From assembly GCF_907164915.1 (NCBI RefSeq), contig NC_061862.1, positions 120,679,533-120,743,532 of the forward strand: a stretch of 64,000 nucleotides of DNA. The letters are read 5' to 3'. Shown piece after piece: positions 10,643 to 21,145 of this stretch (within the stretch, counting starts at the first letter, position 1; the number at the start of each line of letters is the position of its first letter). The notes below the pieces were generated by a model. It was not told the DNA's origin. It did not search any database and worked only from the letters and a program-made list of their open reading frames with translations. This DNA is from Impatiens glandulifera (lineage: Eukaryota; Streptophyta; Magnoliopsida; Ericales; Balsaminaceae). The translations under genes were made by a program, and so were the position numbers.

Positions 10643-11985
10643 CACTAGTAAAAAATTGATTTTTAAGTAAAGCAAAAATACTCGGAGAAAGACAAAATAA
10701 TTTCGGTGATAGTGTTCACCGAGGGCGATAAATGCTCTTGTAGTGTCTCGGTGATATAACTTTCGATGAATAAAAAATTAATGTCATCGAGAGCGATTGT
10801 CTCCCTCGGAGATATTTAATTTCTATAACCGAAAGCAAAGTCAATACTCTCGTTGATAATAAATCTTTCTAAAAATATATATATATAATCTGAATCTGAA
10901 TAGTCGAACCAGTTACAGCAAAATATCAAACAAAAATAATACTTCTTTTTATGAGAAATGTGTAATCTTTATGTCTCTTATGCAACTAACATCTTTCCTC
11001 CATTTTCTTGACTTTCTTTTCCTTACATTTGAATCATCACAAACGTCCCTTTCAATACTCCTATGATGATGGATAAGGAAGATTTATTAGGCTTAAACCT
11101 AACTTTAAGTACACAGGATTCTCTAATTTCTCAATCTCATACCTCCTATGCCTTCCGCCGTCACTTCTTCTACTTCGGCCAACTACAATCCTCAAATATC
11201 TTCATGGATAAAGACATTCTCTTCATCAATCGGTAATCTCTATTCTAAATCTTTAAAATCTGCATATTCTTATCCAGATTTTAGATCGGTTACAGGCGGT
11301 GACGATGATTTGGACCGCGAAAATGAAGAAGGTGACGGCGATGGTTCTAATCAATGAACCAGATCCAGAAGATACAAACTCTTAGATCAGTTGCAGCGGA
11401 GGCGATGATAACGACGACAAAGATGAAGAAGGCGACAACGACGATGCTAGTCGATGAACCAAATCCAACAGATACAAACTTTTAGATTAGTTGCAGGCGG
11501 CGATGATGCTCAGGACGACAAAGATGAAGAAGGCGACAACGAAGGTTCTAAAATCTAGTCAATGAACCAGATCCAACAGATACAAATGAAAACTCTTATT
11601 CTTCTTCATCGTCTTCACCACCGCACACTTCAAATCCGTGCATATGGAAATACATATTAAAGATCTATATACAAATTAGAAAAGAAATACACTGCATAAA
11701 TTAAGAAGGGAAAAGATTTGAGTGAAAGAAAGAAGACATAATGAGAAAGAAGAAGAGAGAATGAGAGAGCAAGAAAGAGAGAGAAGACAGAATGAGGAGG
11801 AAGAAGAGATAATGAGAGAGGAAGAAAGAGATAAAGTTGGGTCGGATGTAATTAGGGAAAATTTATGTTTTTATCGAGAGCTAGCCTCTACTCTTGGTTA
11901 TAATCACAATTTGATATTAATATCGTCGAGAGTATTCTTTCACTCTCGTCGATCATTCTCGGTAATTGTATATTTTTTACTAGTA
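10643..11985. mobile_element. Non-autonomous CACTA element, CACTA-1 (first unit)
   Basis: The left end is CACTAGTAAAAAAT at 10643. The right end is the inverse 'attttttactagt' at 11972-11984, with the final G mutated to A in this copy. Flanking 'aaa' on both sides fits the 3-bp target duplication of CACTA (En/Spm) transposons. Subterminal repeats of 'ctcggtga', 'accgag' and 'accgaaag' type lie in the first 220 bp, and 'ctctcg..gat..tctcggt' in the last 120 bp. No transposase is encoded. The interior holds a CT-rich stretch, an acidic tandem repeat and a GA-rich run. Orientation cannot be assigned. Confidence 0.82.
11278..11600 (+). repeat. About 105-bp tandem repeat rich in GAT/GAC/GAA inside CACTA-1
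   Basis: Three degenerate copies share 'gatgaagaaggcgacaac', a 'tcaatgaaccagatccaa' block and 'cagatacaaactcttagat'. The first copy lies at the end of an open frame (11,148-11,357) ending in an acidic stretch (DDDLDRENEEGDGDG). The copies each contain a stop, so a long protein is unlikely. It may be a captured host fragment amplified inside the transposon; I do not recognise the source. Confidence 0.55.
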
Positions 11986-12775
11986 AAAATATGCATACAT
12001 ACATACATACACAAAATAATAAAAATATTTTAACAATTTTAAGTGGTAAAGTGGTTAAAGTGTTCATATTTCATGATTAAAACCAGAGTTTAAATACCAA
12101 AATATGCAAATTTAGATTTTCAAAAATGCATTCTTGACTATAATATATGGTAACGCAACTTTTAAATAAAAAATACGAGGCATCTGAAAGTGTGAGGTCA
12201 CGAGATGGAGGTCAGGTCGTGGATGGTTTATTAACCGAAGAGATAAAGTGGCATATAAAAAAGTGTGAGTCACAAGATGATGATCAATTGGGGGCTAGTG
12301 GTTGGTTTGACGTTGGATATGAGGTCTTTGATCAATTTGGATTGTTTTTTGATTTGTTGAAGTGAGATTAAAATAGAAATCGACTAAGATTGTTGAGTGG
12401 TTTGTCGATGGATAAAGAGGCATATTAAAAAGTGTGAGTTACAAGATTATGGTTAGTAGGTGGTTTGCTGAGGAGATAAGAGACATATGAGGGGATAAAG
12501 AAACATGAAAACGTGTGAATAAAAAGATGAGATTAAGTTGGAAATTATTGGTTGTGTTGATTGTTGATTTGTTGAAGTGAGAGTAAAATAGTTGTCGACT
12601 ATTATTGGTGAGTACTTTGTCGAAAGATAAAGAGGCATATGAAAAGTATGATTCACAAGATTAGGGTTAGTAGGTGATTCTCCGAGAAGTTAAAGAAACA
12701 TGAAAAAGTGTGTAAATGAGGGTCAATTGGGGAGTTAGTGATTGAGTTTGTCAAAAGATAAGAGGTGTTGTTGAA
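11986..12775 (+). repeat. tRNA-like head followed by a degenerate satellite (first unit)
   Basis: Immediately after CACTA-1 a head like those at 733-2323 appears: 'catacacaaaataataaaa', 'aagtggtaaagtggttaaagtg' and a decayed B box near 12,085. It is followed not by the 60-bp repeat but by degenerate repeats rich in 'gtgagtcacaagat', 'ataaagaggcatat' and 'ttgatttgttgaagtgag' (about 12,180-12,775). A 72-codon open frame at 12,147-12,365 lies in this satellite. Against its counterpart at 36,375 most base changes alter residues, so it is unlikely to be a gene. Confidence 0.6.
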
Positions 12776-13590
12776 AGGAGGAACAAAACACTAAAGGAAG
12801 CAACGAGATCTATGCTATCTGACTCAGGTGTCTCTCAAAAACCTTAGGCAGAAGCCATAAACACTGCATGCGATACATAAAATAGGTCAATATTCAATAA
12901 ATGTTTTAATAAAATACCTTACAAAATCTATTATGGAAAAGTTCCTACAGTTTCATACTTTAGGATATTTAAATATAAGTGTTTTATTCATAACAATGGG
13001 AAAAATCATTTGACTACTTTTGATGTTAAGGTAGATGTTGTAATTATGTTAGGCTATTCCTTAGTTATTAAAGCTTATTGAGTGTTTAATAAACAAACTT
13101 TAACTGGTGAAGAATCTTCCCACATTGTCTTTGATGAATTTGTTGAAAGAAATTCTAACAAACTCATTGAAGTTTCTAACAGGTTGGAAGATACTACACT
13201 CCAATCTGATAGTGATGATGAAGTTCCGGTCAACAGAAACATAATGTATAATTAGATGGCTAATCCAGTTGATATTCAACCAGACGACCACACTATAAGT
13301 CAACAGAAAGCTGACAGTTCGGATGTTGCAGAGCCATCTTACCAAACGTCTTATCCTCTGGGACCAAACTTCAAATGGAACAGAAATCATCCACCCAAAT
13401 TAATAATTTGTAATACTAATGCTCCTCTTAGGACCAAGCACCAATTAATGGATGAATTTGCAAACTTTGCCTTTATTTCCTAAATTGAGCCTAAGAAATT
13501 TGATGAAGTATTTCTTGATCCAGATTGGATCAATGCTATGCAATAGGAGTTGAATAAATTTGAAAGAAATAAAGTGTGGCATCTAATTCT
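12775..13590 (+). pseudogene. Copia pol fragment: integrase C-terminus to start of reverse transcriptase
   Basis: Present only in the first unit. The plus-strand reading with stops gives the plant copia integrase end: 'RNKTLKEATRSMLSDSG', 'AEAINTACDT', 'NRSIFNKCFNKIPYKIYYGK', 'CFIHNNGKNHLTTFDVK' and 'VFNKQTLTGEESSHIVFDE'. A variable linker follows (open frame 13,256-13,483), then the start of RT: 'DPDWINAMQ', a stop, 'ELNKFERNKVWHLI'. At least four in-frame stops are visible. Both ends are abrupt: the left joins the satellite and the right ends near 13,590 in unrelated sequence. Confidence 0.82.
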
Positions 13591-14782
13591 AGGTTGGAAT
13601 CTTAAGCGTGACTTCCAACCTAGAAATCCTTCAGCAGTCGATGTGATGTCTTCCTCCTTGACCTTGGCTTCCCCAGCGATTGTGACTTGTACTAAGAATT
13701 CCTTCAACAGCCAATTCTGCGACTGAAGCCCTGATTGTGTTTGCCTGCTCGATCGTTGCCTACTTAGCGATATATGACTTCGACCAAGAATCCTCCATCC
13801 GAAAGAAAATGTTTTGTCAAGTGATTAAGACGCCCAACCTCTTCTTAACCTGCACCTTTGACCTAACAACGGATCTACGACTTGAAAGTGAAACATAATG
13901 CTCTAGCCCTTTCTCACGTGTTAAGAAGCACCACACTCATTTGAAAGAATCTATGAATTTATAGTGTCCTTACACTAAATGTACAACCCATGTTGTCGAA
14001 AAATTATATATAATCGACAAAAGCTATAAAATGAATTTAATCAAATTTAATGTTTTAGTTCATCATCTTATTCGAGATTCGAGAGAAATATAAGTTAAAC
14101 TATTTAGATTATCGAGTTTAATTTATCTTTACAATATTGATTTAATTGATAAATAATTTTTTACGGCAAATCCAACTATTCGCACTTTTTTGTTACATGT
14201 ATCAAACAAATAAAACCTATTTTCGAACTAAAACTCCAATTTAAACTAATAAGATAAAAAATGATCAATTAGTGAATATATTATAACATCTAAAACACGA
14301 ATTTAACTTACCAATATCATACAGCAAAATCTTGATAGTTCTTCAAGAACTTTAAAAATATTTTTAAAATGTTCTAACAGCTTCAAATCATGTCTTAAAA
14401 GGTACATAAACACATTCTAAAACATCGTTTAATAATTTTGAACCTGTAATAACTGAGCAAGAGCTCAATAACACAATTTTAATATTTTTTTAAATTTTAA
14501 ATTTAGGTATTTTTAAATCAGAAAGAATAAAAAAAATTAAGTTTGGCTGAAAACTTTTATAAACAATCAATATAAAGACATACAATCACCAATTTGAAAC
14601 AAAACAACAATAGATCAAGAACAAGTCAAAAAATTGGAAATCAAAATTTCATTAAATTGAATAACGCAAACTATATTAAAACTTACAAAGCTTCTAACAA
14701 TAATTTGCATTAACTTCTAAATAACTCCTAAGCCTAACACTCACATGACCAAAAACTTACAAAAAATAGATGGTTTGAGCTT
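13591..14782. other. Unassigned AT-rich sequence of the first-unit block
   Basis: 13,591-13,960 has higher GC and short open frames without recognisable homology; 13,990-14,780 is AT-rich. I see no gene, RNA or clear transposon end. The right edge is the poly(T) of the following LINE. Confidence 0.4.
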
Positions 14783-16078
14783 TTTTTTTTTGAGAAATGG
14801 CTTACGTCTTTAATTAAAAAGACCCGGAAAGGGTAAAAGGAGTACAAGAGCTGAAATTGAGCTTATAACAGTTTGCTCAAAGTCAACACACGATGGCCAT
14901 AAGGAATTCACAATTGGCCTAAGAAACGCACACGGACATAAAATCTTAGTACAAAAATAAATAAGGAGTGAAACTAACAATCAATCAACTAAAATAAGAC
15001 GATAGGGGTTGATATCCTCGGACTTGTCTCTCTTGTCTTTGCCCTTGTTCTTTCTTTCCTTCTTTCTTGTCACCCTTATGTCCTTTTGAGATATATTTCC
15101 GGATAGAGTTCTAGCTTCTTCGTCTTCGCTAGCTTCTCTTGTCACTTTTTTCTTTTGGGCTTGAGTTTGGAGTTGAGTTTATGAGTTGTTTCCCTTAAGG
15201 TGGTTTCTTTGATAACATTGTGGCTGTATTTGGTTTTTGAGCTCATGGTTTTTGAGATGTTTTGCGTTTCGCTATCATCCACGTCAACGTCGGGCTTTTC
15301 GAACCTAATTAGTGGGAAAAAGTCCTCGGTTTTAGCATTGGTGGGATCGGGATCAGTTTGTTTCTCGTTCACGTGTTTGTTGTGGTTTTCATTTGCTTTG
15401 AGTATATCGATATAGGATATCTTAACGACATTGAGATTCTCTTGTTCGGGGGTGGCCACGGGTTTCTTTTGCTTTTCCCCATCCTCTTTTTCCGGCTGCT
15501 CGTACATGACCTCAATGACAACCATATTTCCATTCCGGCATCTTAACTCGAATTTTTTCGGTTTTATATACTTGTTGAATTGATCTCAATGCAAGTATGG
15601 GCAAACGTGACTTGTTCAAACGAGTCAAAGTTGGGATCGAGCTTAAGTGACTTTCCAATGAGTCCGGTGAGGTAGGCAAGTGCTTTGGCATTACAAAGGT
15701 GCGGTGAAATATTTCTTAGTCTCACCCACACTTGTTCGGATTGTGGCGGTTTGCTATTGATGTCCATTTCTTTATTCCATTTGGCATGCTTGAAACATAA
15801 GTTGAACATGAAGGTGAAATCTAAGTCGGCAATGGCTTGGGCTTCGGTCTCCGTACCAAAAGTGAGGAAGAAATAGCCAAAGTCGTTGACTTTGACTTTT
15901 TTTAATTCCCTTTTCGCTCCATTGTCGGAAAAGGGAGGCCTTGATATCTCGGAATGGGGCCTTGTGGGTGCCCATGAAGTGACCGACGACAACTCGCTTC
16001 CAATCGTTGACACATTCCTCTTCAATTTCTAGGGGGAGTTCGATTTGGAGCGGGTGTTCGAGCATTTTAATTTTTAGG
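14783..16078 (-). pseudogene. LINE ORF1 (DUF4283) with 3' tail
   Basis: On the minus strand the frame beginning 'MDPSLKIKMLEH' (16,089) encodes the N-terminal part of a DUF4283 domain ('VNDWKRVVVGHFMGT', 'SLFRQWSEKGIKK'). A frameshift near 15,890-15,910 moves the rest ('VNDFGYFFLTFGTE', 'VWVRLRNISPHLCNAKALAYL', 'FAHTCIEI') into the frame 16,025-15,564. After a further stop, a charged C-terminal tail follows (15,525-15,142). The copy ends with poly(T) on the plus strand (14,783-14,793), a poly(A) tail. ORF1 therefore joins almost directly to a 3' end, and endonuclease and RT have been deleted. ORF1 proteins of this type are RNA-binding partners of LINE retrotransposition. Confidence 0.78.
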
Positions 16079-16108
16079 CTAGGATCCACATTGAGCTTGC
16101 CTCTATTG
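16079..16108. repeat. 30-bp direct repeat, left copy
   Basis: 'gctaggatccacattgag' followed by 'cttgcctctatt'. It recurs at 17,410-17,439 with one mismatch. It lies in the LINE ORF1 coding sequence and looks like a target duplication around the material inserted between the two copies. Confidence 0.75.
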
Positions 16109-17230
16109 ACTCACTCTCGCTCGCCTTTAGGAATCCGCCTGCACGTTCTAATTAGTGGACCACAATCAAAGACAATGTCGCTCCACACATGATCAATGTT
16201 TTGACGAACTCTATCAAAGACTCTTTCGTTTCTCTCGGCCCACAAGTGATAAATGATTGCTGCAAATCTGCATTTAAAGACATTGGCACGAAATTTATTA
16301 CCTTTAGAAAAGGTGTGGGCAGCAATAATGATCTCATCCCAAGACTTTGACAAATTCCCAATACCCATAGCCGAGGAAAATAATTTCCAAATGGATTTAG
16401 CAAATGAGCAGCTCCCAATAAAGAAAGTCATGAATAGTTCTCTATTTAAAGAAATCAAATGCCTTACCAATGTCAATTTTAAACGCAACCCGAGGTGAAA
16501 TATTCCTTCTCCCATAACACTTAAGAAGATTTTGCATTAGAAGGATGTTATGCGATATAGACCTACAGGGAATTAAAGAAGATTCTCCTAGACTCAATAT
16601 CTTAGAAATAACTCTTTGAAAGTGTTTAGCGAGAATTTTAGAAATGATTTTATAAACGACATTACAACAAGAAATAGGACGAAAGTCTTGTATTTTTTCG
16701 GGCATTAAATTTTTGGGAATAATATTAAGCACGGTGACATTCCATTGTGTTAACATTTTCCTATTACGAAAGAATTCAAGCATCCCTTCTGTAATGTCAT
16801 AACCAACTGTATCCCAATTGGCCTTGAAGAACTTCGCGTTGAAACCGTCAGGCATGGGGCTCTTGTTGCCGTTGATACTAGCTAGAGCCTTTCTAACCAT
16901 CCCTAGAAACAACCTTGATGAGATCCCTACTATCCTCAATAGAAATCCTCTTTTCAACAATCTGATATAGCGTATTATGGTGGCTGAGATGTTGTCCAGT
17001 TTTTGTTCCCATGAGACCACGATAGAAATGGACAACCAAGTCCTGAATTTGATCCTATCCATGCGCGAAATCCCCATTATCCTTCTTAAGCCTTTGGACG
17101 TTATTCTAAAGATTCCTAGATGAACACTTCCGGTAGAAGAAAGTCGTATTCTTATCCCCCAAGAGATATCCAATTCTGTCTCGACTTGTCCCTCGCAAAA
17201 ATCTCCTCCATAGAACTGAGTTCTCTAAAC
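16109..17230 (-). pseudogene. LINE ORF2 fragment with internal deletion
   Basis: The minus-strand frame 17,173-16,442 carries the N-terminal half of a plant LINE reverse transcriptase: 'NGNKSPMPDGFNAKFFK', 'DFRPISCCNVVYKIISKILA', ending at motif A, 'KIDIGKAFDF'. The next minus-strand frame (16,515-16,111) jumps to the extreme C-terminus ('AAIIYHLWAERNERVF'). The catalytic YADD region, thumb and zf-RVT are missing. The reading is open for long stretches despite the deletion, which suggests a rather young copy. Near 17,173-17,230 a short upstream part of the same LINE is seen ('RRFLRGTSRDRIGYLLGDKNTTFFYRK'). Confidence 0.78.
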
Positions 17231-17409
17231 GTGGCGGTTTTTTTTTTGGGGGGGGGGGGAAACGACTTAGCGTCATTTCATTAAAAATTCCCAAAAACGA
17301 GAAAAAAACCACGAGTTTAAGAGATCATTCTAGACAGGACTAGAATGATTTTGAAGTCGTAACATTCTGAATAAAAGCTAAAAAGCTAAAAACGTAAATG
17401 AATCATTAC
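17231..17409 (-). mobile_element. LINE 3'-end fragment with G/A homopolymer tail
   Basis: Read on the minus strand, 'aatttttaatgaaatgacg' leads into a C-run and then an A-run (plus-strand T-run then G-run at about 17,239-17,261). The same kind of 3' end with '.ccatttcattaaaa' is seen beside the TA tract at 25,521. It lies between the 30-bp direct repeat at 17,410 and the ORF2 fragment, so at least two LINE pieces are nested here. Confidence 0.5.
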
Positions 17410-17439
17410 GCTAGGATCCACATTGAGGTTGCCTCTATT
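17410..17439. repeat. 30-bp direct repeat, right copy
   Basis: Partner of 16,079-16,108 with one mismatch (gagg instead of gagc). The minus-strand frame reading 'NRGNLNVDPS' continues from here into the LINE ORF1 frame across the insertion, supporting interruption of one LINE by another. Confidence 0.75.
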
Positions 17440-18207
17440 AGCTGTCCTGTTTTTTCCCAAACCTTATTGGTTTTCCATGTTCGGTTTGTATTTGTTTGTG
17501 TAGTGTAGGTATAGGTTTAAGAACTCCCTCATGACACTAACAGACCACAGAATGATTTCCTTGTATTCAGTTTTGTTGAATGAGTTCCAATCTTACTTGA
17601 ATCGGATTTTGAATTGGAAAATGATTTGCTCGCTCCTTTCATTGGTCATGACAAGTTCATGCCTTTAGAACTGGGCGAGGGATTTGAGAATTTGGTTCCT
17701 AATGCCCGTCAGATTTGCGATTTTATTTTCTTCCATGGTCCACGATTTATCGGGGATTTAAGCGGTCGGGGTGGGGATGTCGTGACATGCCGTAGTGGCA
17801 GAGGTGAGCCCGACTGGAAAAACAGCATCGTGACCGGTCAGAGTGACAACGACATGGCCCGTCGAAGGAGTAACGCTACTGGTTTGGTTGACCGCAGCCA
17901 AGACGGTCGGGGTGGAGGATACATGATCGGTCAAGGGAGGGGCGTCATAGCCAGTTGGGAGATGAATCAGGAGATGGGCGCGACCGGTTAATAGACCAGC
18001 CATGTGAGTGGTCGATGCAATTGTTGGATTGAAGACAACGTCATCTGCATCAGCAACGTTGTGACCGGTCGGACACCTATAAGAAATGGCAGCTCTTTCA
18101 ACCAATTTCTCTAGATTCCCTTTATTTTTCCTAATGCTTTTAGTTCGGTTAAGGAGGCTGGTTGAACGGAGGCTAGTCGAGCGGAGGTTAGTCGAGCGTA
18201 GGCTCAT
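17440..18207 (-). pseudogene. Probable 5' part of the interrupted LINE ORF1
   Basis: The frame into the 30-bp repeat ('GKNRTANRGNLNVDPS') is continuous with ORF1 at 16,089, placing this stretch upstream of ORF1 on the minus strand. A 149-codon minus-strand frame (18,207-17,758) and an overlapping 125-codon plus frame (17,614-17,991) are both open. Neither resembles a known family. The minus frame starts with a short repeat (LRSTS...). At 18,154-18,204 a 15-bp unit 'aggctagtcgagcgg' is repeated about three and a half times. Assignment to the LINE is inferred from context. Confidence 0.35.
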
Positions 18208-18504
18208 CGTGGCTCAGCCTGCGCAACAGACAACCTAATGCCTTAGCAACTATCAACAATTTAGACATGCATCCGAAATCAATAATAGTAATATGCAGCA
18301 GCAAATGACAATAAAGGAGCCAACAAAGCCACCCAACCCAAATCAGCCTGATTGAGAAGCAAACTGCACAGTAAACGGCAACCAACAGATCCCAAAAAAG
18401 CAGCCAAAATAAATAAAAAATTAGAAATAACAGTCAAATCCAACTACACAACAGAATGTCGCAAGACAATATGTGTCGTCCATGCAGATCGGGTTGTGTC
18501 GTCT

Positions 18505-18560
18505 AAACCCAACCCGTATTACCCAACCCAAACTAATATGGGTTGGGTAACCCAAATTAT
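18505..18560. repeat. Short hairpin of 'acccaaccc' type
   Basis: 'ttacccaaccc' and 'gggttgggtaa' form an inverted pair around a short loop (about 18,518-18,554), flanked by 'aaacccaaccc' repeats. The same sequence family forms the fold-back at 39,600-39,740. Such 'aaccca' fold-backs are common in plant hAT-like MITEs. No full terminal repeats were identified here. Confidence 0.55.
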
Positions 18561-18584
18561 TTTTTTTTATTTTCTCATTTAACA

Positions 18585-20605
18585 TGTATTTGACTCATTT
18601 AACACATTTTTATCCGTTTAACACGTTTTTAATACTTCAAACACTTTTTCCATATTTTTCACGTTTTTGACAAGTTTTGACACGTTTTCCACGTTTTTGA
18701 CACATTTAACACGTTTTTCATATTTTTGACACGTCTAATACGTTTTTCACATGATTAACACGTTTTTGACACGTTTAACACAATTTTGACACGTTGAACA
18801 CGTTTTTCATGTTTTTGGCATGTTTAACACGTTTTTAACACGTTTAACATGTTTTTGACACGTTTGACACGTTTTTCACGACTATGACACATTTAACACA
18901 TTTTCACACGTTTTGGCATGTTTAACACGTTTTTGACACATTTAACACGTTTTCACATTTTTGACACGTGTAATATATTTTTCACACGTTTTTGACACGT
19001 TAAACACGTTTTTAGCACGTTTAACACATTTTTGACACGTTGAACACGTTTTACATGTTTTTGGCATGTTTAACACGTTTTTAACACGTTTAACACATTT
19101 CTGACACGTTTGACACGTTTTTCACGATTATGACACATTTAACACATTTTGATACATTTTTTTTACATTTTGCCACATTTAACACGTTTTGACACATTTA
19201 ACATGTTTTTCACATTTTTCAAATTCTTGACACGTTTAATACGTTTTTAACATGTTTAATATATTTTTCACACGTTTTTGGCACGTTTAACACGTTTTCC
19301 CACATTTTTGGTACATTTTGACAGGTTTTTAACACGTTTAACATGTTTATCATATTTATGATACATTTAATACGTTTTTCACAGATTCAACTTGCCAAAA
19401 CGTAAAATTAAATGTGTCAAAAACGTGAAAACATTTTAAACATGTAAAAAATGTGTTAAACATGCCAAAAATGTGTTAACCTTGTCAAAATGTGTTAACG
19501 TGCAAAAAATGTGTTAAACATGTCAAAATATGTTAAACGTGCCAAAAACGTGTTAAACATGTTCAACATGTAAAAAACGTATTAAACGTGCCAAAATGTG
19601 AAAAACGTGTTAACGTGTGAAAAACGTGTCGAATATGTCAAAACGTGTTAAAATGTCAAAAACGTGAAAAACATGTTAAACGTGTGAAAAACATGTTAAA
19701 CGTGTGAAAAACGTGTTAAACATATCAAAAACGTGTTAAAAGTGTTAAAATGTCAAAAACGTGTTAAACATGCTAAAAACGTGAAAAGCGTGTTAAACTT
19801 ATCAAAAACGTGTTAACGTATTATAAATTTATATATGTCAAAAACATGTTAAACATGCCAAAAACGTGAAAAACGTGTTAAACTTGTCAAAAATGTGTTA
19901 AACGTATTAAACATGTCAAAACGTGTTAAACGTGATAAAAACGTGAAAAACATGTTAAACGTGTGAAAAATGTGTTATTAGTGTGAAAACTTGTTAAACA
20001 TGTCAAAAACGTGAAAATCGTGTTAAACTTATCAAAAACGTGTTAACGTAATATATATGTCAAAAACGTGTTAAACATGCAAAAACGTGAAAAATGTGTT
20101 AATCTTGTCAAAAACGTGTCAAACCGGTTTAAAAAAACCACCGTCAAAAACTTGTTCAAGTAAGTAAAAAATGTGAAAAAACGTTTTTAAACGTTGGTGC
20201 AAAACGTGTTATTAAGGTGTGAAAAACATTTTAAATATGTCCCCAAAACGTGTTAAACGTGTCAAAAACGTGAAAAAACCGTGTTTTCAAAACCCATCAA
20301 AAACGTGTTTTAACGTATTAATTATATTGTCAAAAAAACACGTGTTTAAACATATCCAAAACATAATGAAACCCCCCTTGTTAAAACCTTTCACAACGTG
20401 ATTAAATTATTAAACACGTCCAAAAATGGGTGTTTAAACGTGATAAAGAACGTGAAAAACCCGTGTGCAAAAAATCTGTTATTATGGTAAAAACGTGTTA
20501 AACAAATGGTCACAAAACCCGTGTGAAAAACCGTACTAAAAACTTGAAAAATGTTTAAACAGTGAAAAAACCCCGGTTTTAAATGGTCAAAAACCGGTGT
20601 TCGAC
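18585..20605. repeat. 2-kb inverted minisatellite (20-bp unit TTTTTGACACGTTTAACACG)
   Basis: From 18,585 to about 19,385 the plus strand consists of degenerate copies of TTTTTGACACGTTTAACACG. From about 19,395 to 20,605 it consists of the reverse complement (AAAACGTGTTAAACGTGTC). The two arms are head to head around a centre near 19,390 and could fold into a very long imperfect hairpin. The arms are unequal (about 0.8 and 1.2 kb). From about 20,100 onward the copies become irregular, with lengthened homopolymers and inserted bases. No coding content: the 60-codon frame at 20,219 is a repeat artefact. Confidence 0.9.
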
Positions 20606-20670
20606 TTTAAAGTTGGACAGATTGATTAGTTTTATATTTGATTAATAATAGAGGAATTAAAATAAATTAT

Positions 20671-21029
20671 AAAGTTTCACTTTGGTACATTATCAATCTC
20701 TTTTATCCTCACTTTGACCCACCAATCCCCAATTGATCTCTCATCGTGCTGACATACTCACTTCGACTAACTAACCATCTCATTCCAAATTTGATCCACC
20801 TCAATTGACCTCTAACCTTGTGACCTTACACTTTCACTTCAGTCAAATCAACAAACAACAAACCATCTCCTGTACATATCTTGAATGTCATTTACCCACC
20901 CATCAATTTCATAGCAAATTTTAACCAAAATATCTTTCGTTTCCAACCATCTCCTCACTTCGATAAATCAACATTTTTATTTCACATATTAACAATCAAT
21001 GTTTTTTAATAGTTTAAAAATTGTGCCTA
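20671..21029. repeat. Satellite of 'caccaatccccaattgatctctcat' type (short piece)
   Basis: The block contains 'tttcactttggtac', 'cctcactttgaccc', 'ctaaccatctcattcc' and 'gaccttacactttcac', the recurring words of the longer arrays at 36,848-37,910 and 41,040-42,956. It marks the start of copy I. Confidence 0.7.
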
Positions 21030-21145
21030 ACGAAATTTGAACCATGGTCTCAATTATTTAGGATTAACACTTCAACCACTAGATCACTTAAGATTGTTGA
21101 TTTATATTTATAATTTTGTGTATGCATATAATTTATGTGACTAAC
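21030..21145 (-). repeat. tRNA-like head, inverted (copy I)
   Basis: Read on the minus strand: 'catacacaaaattata', 'caacaatcttaagtgatctagtggttgaagtg' (A-box region) and a decayed B box 'atggttcaaatttc'. It is the same family as the heads at 733-2323, in opposite orientation and next to the other satellite. Confidence 0.65.

Noticed and set aside
12147..12365. 72-residue plus-strand ORF conserved in three units (also 36,375 and 58,386)
   Set aside because: Within a satellite; between the first and second units I count about nine replacement and only two silent base changes, so no sign of protein constraint.
18585..20605. CRISPR array or bacterial-type repeat
   Set aside because: Repeats are contiguous, degenerate and inverted, without unique spacers, in a plant nuclear context.
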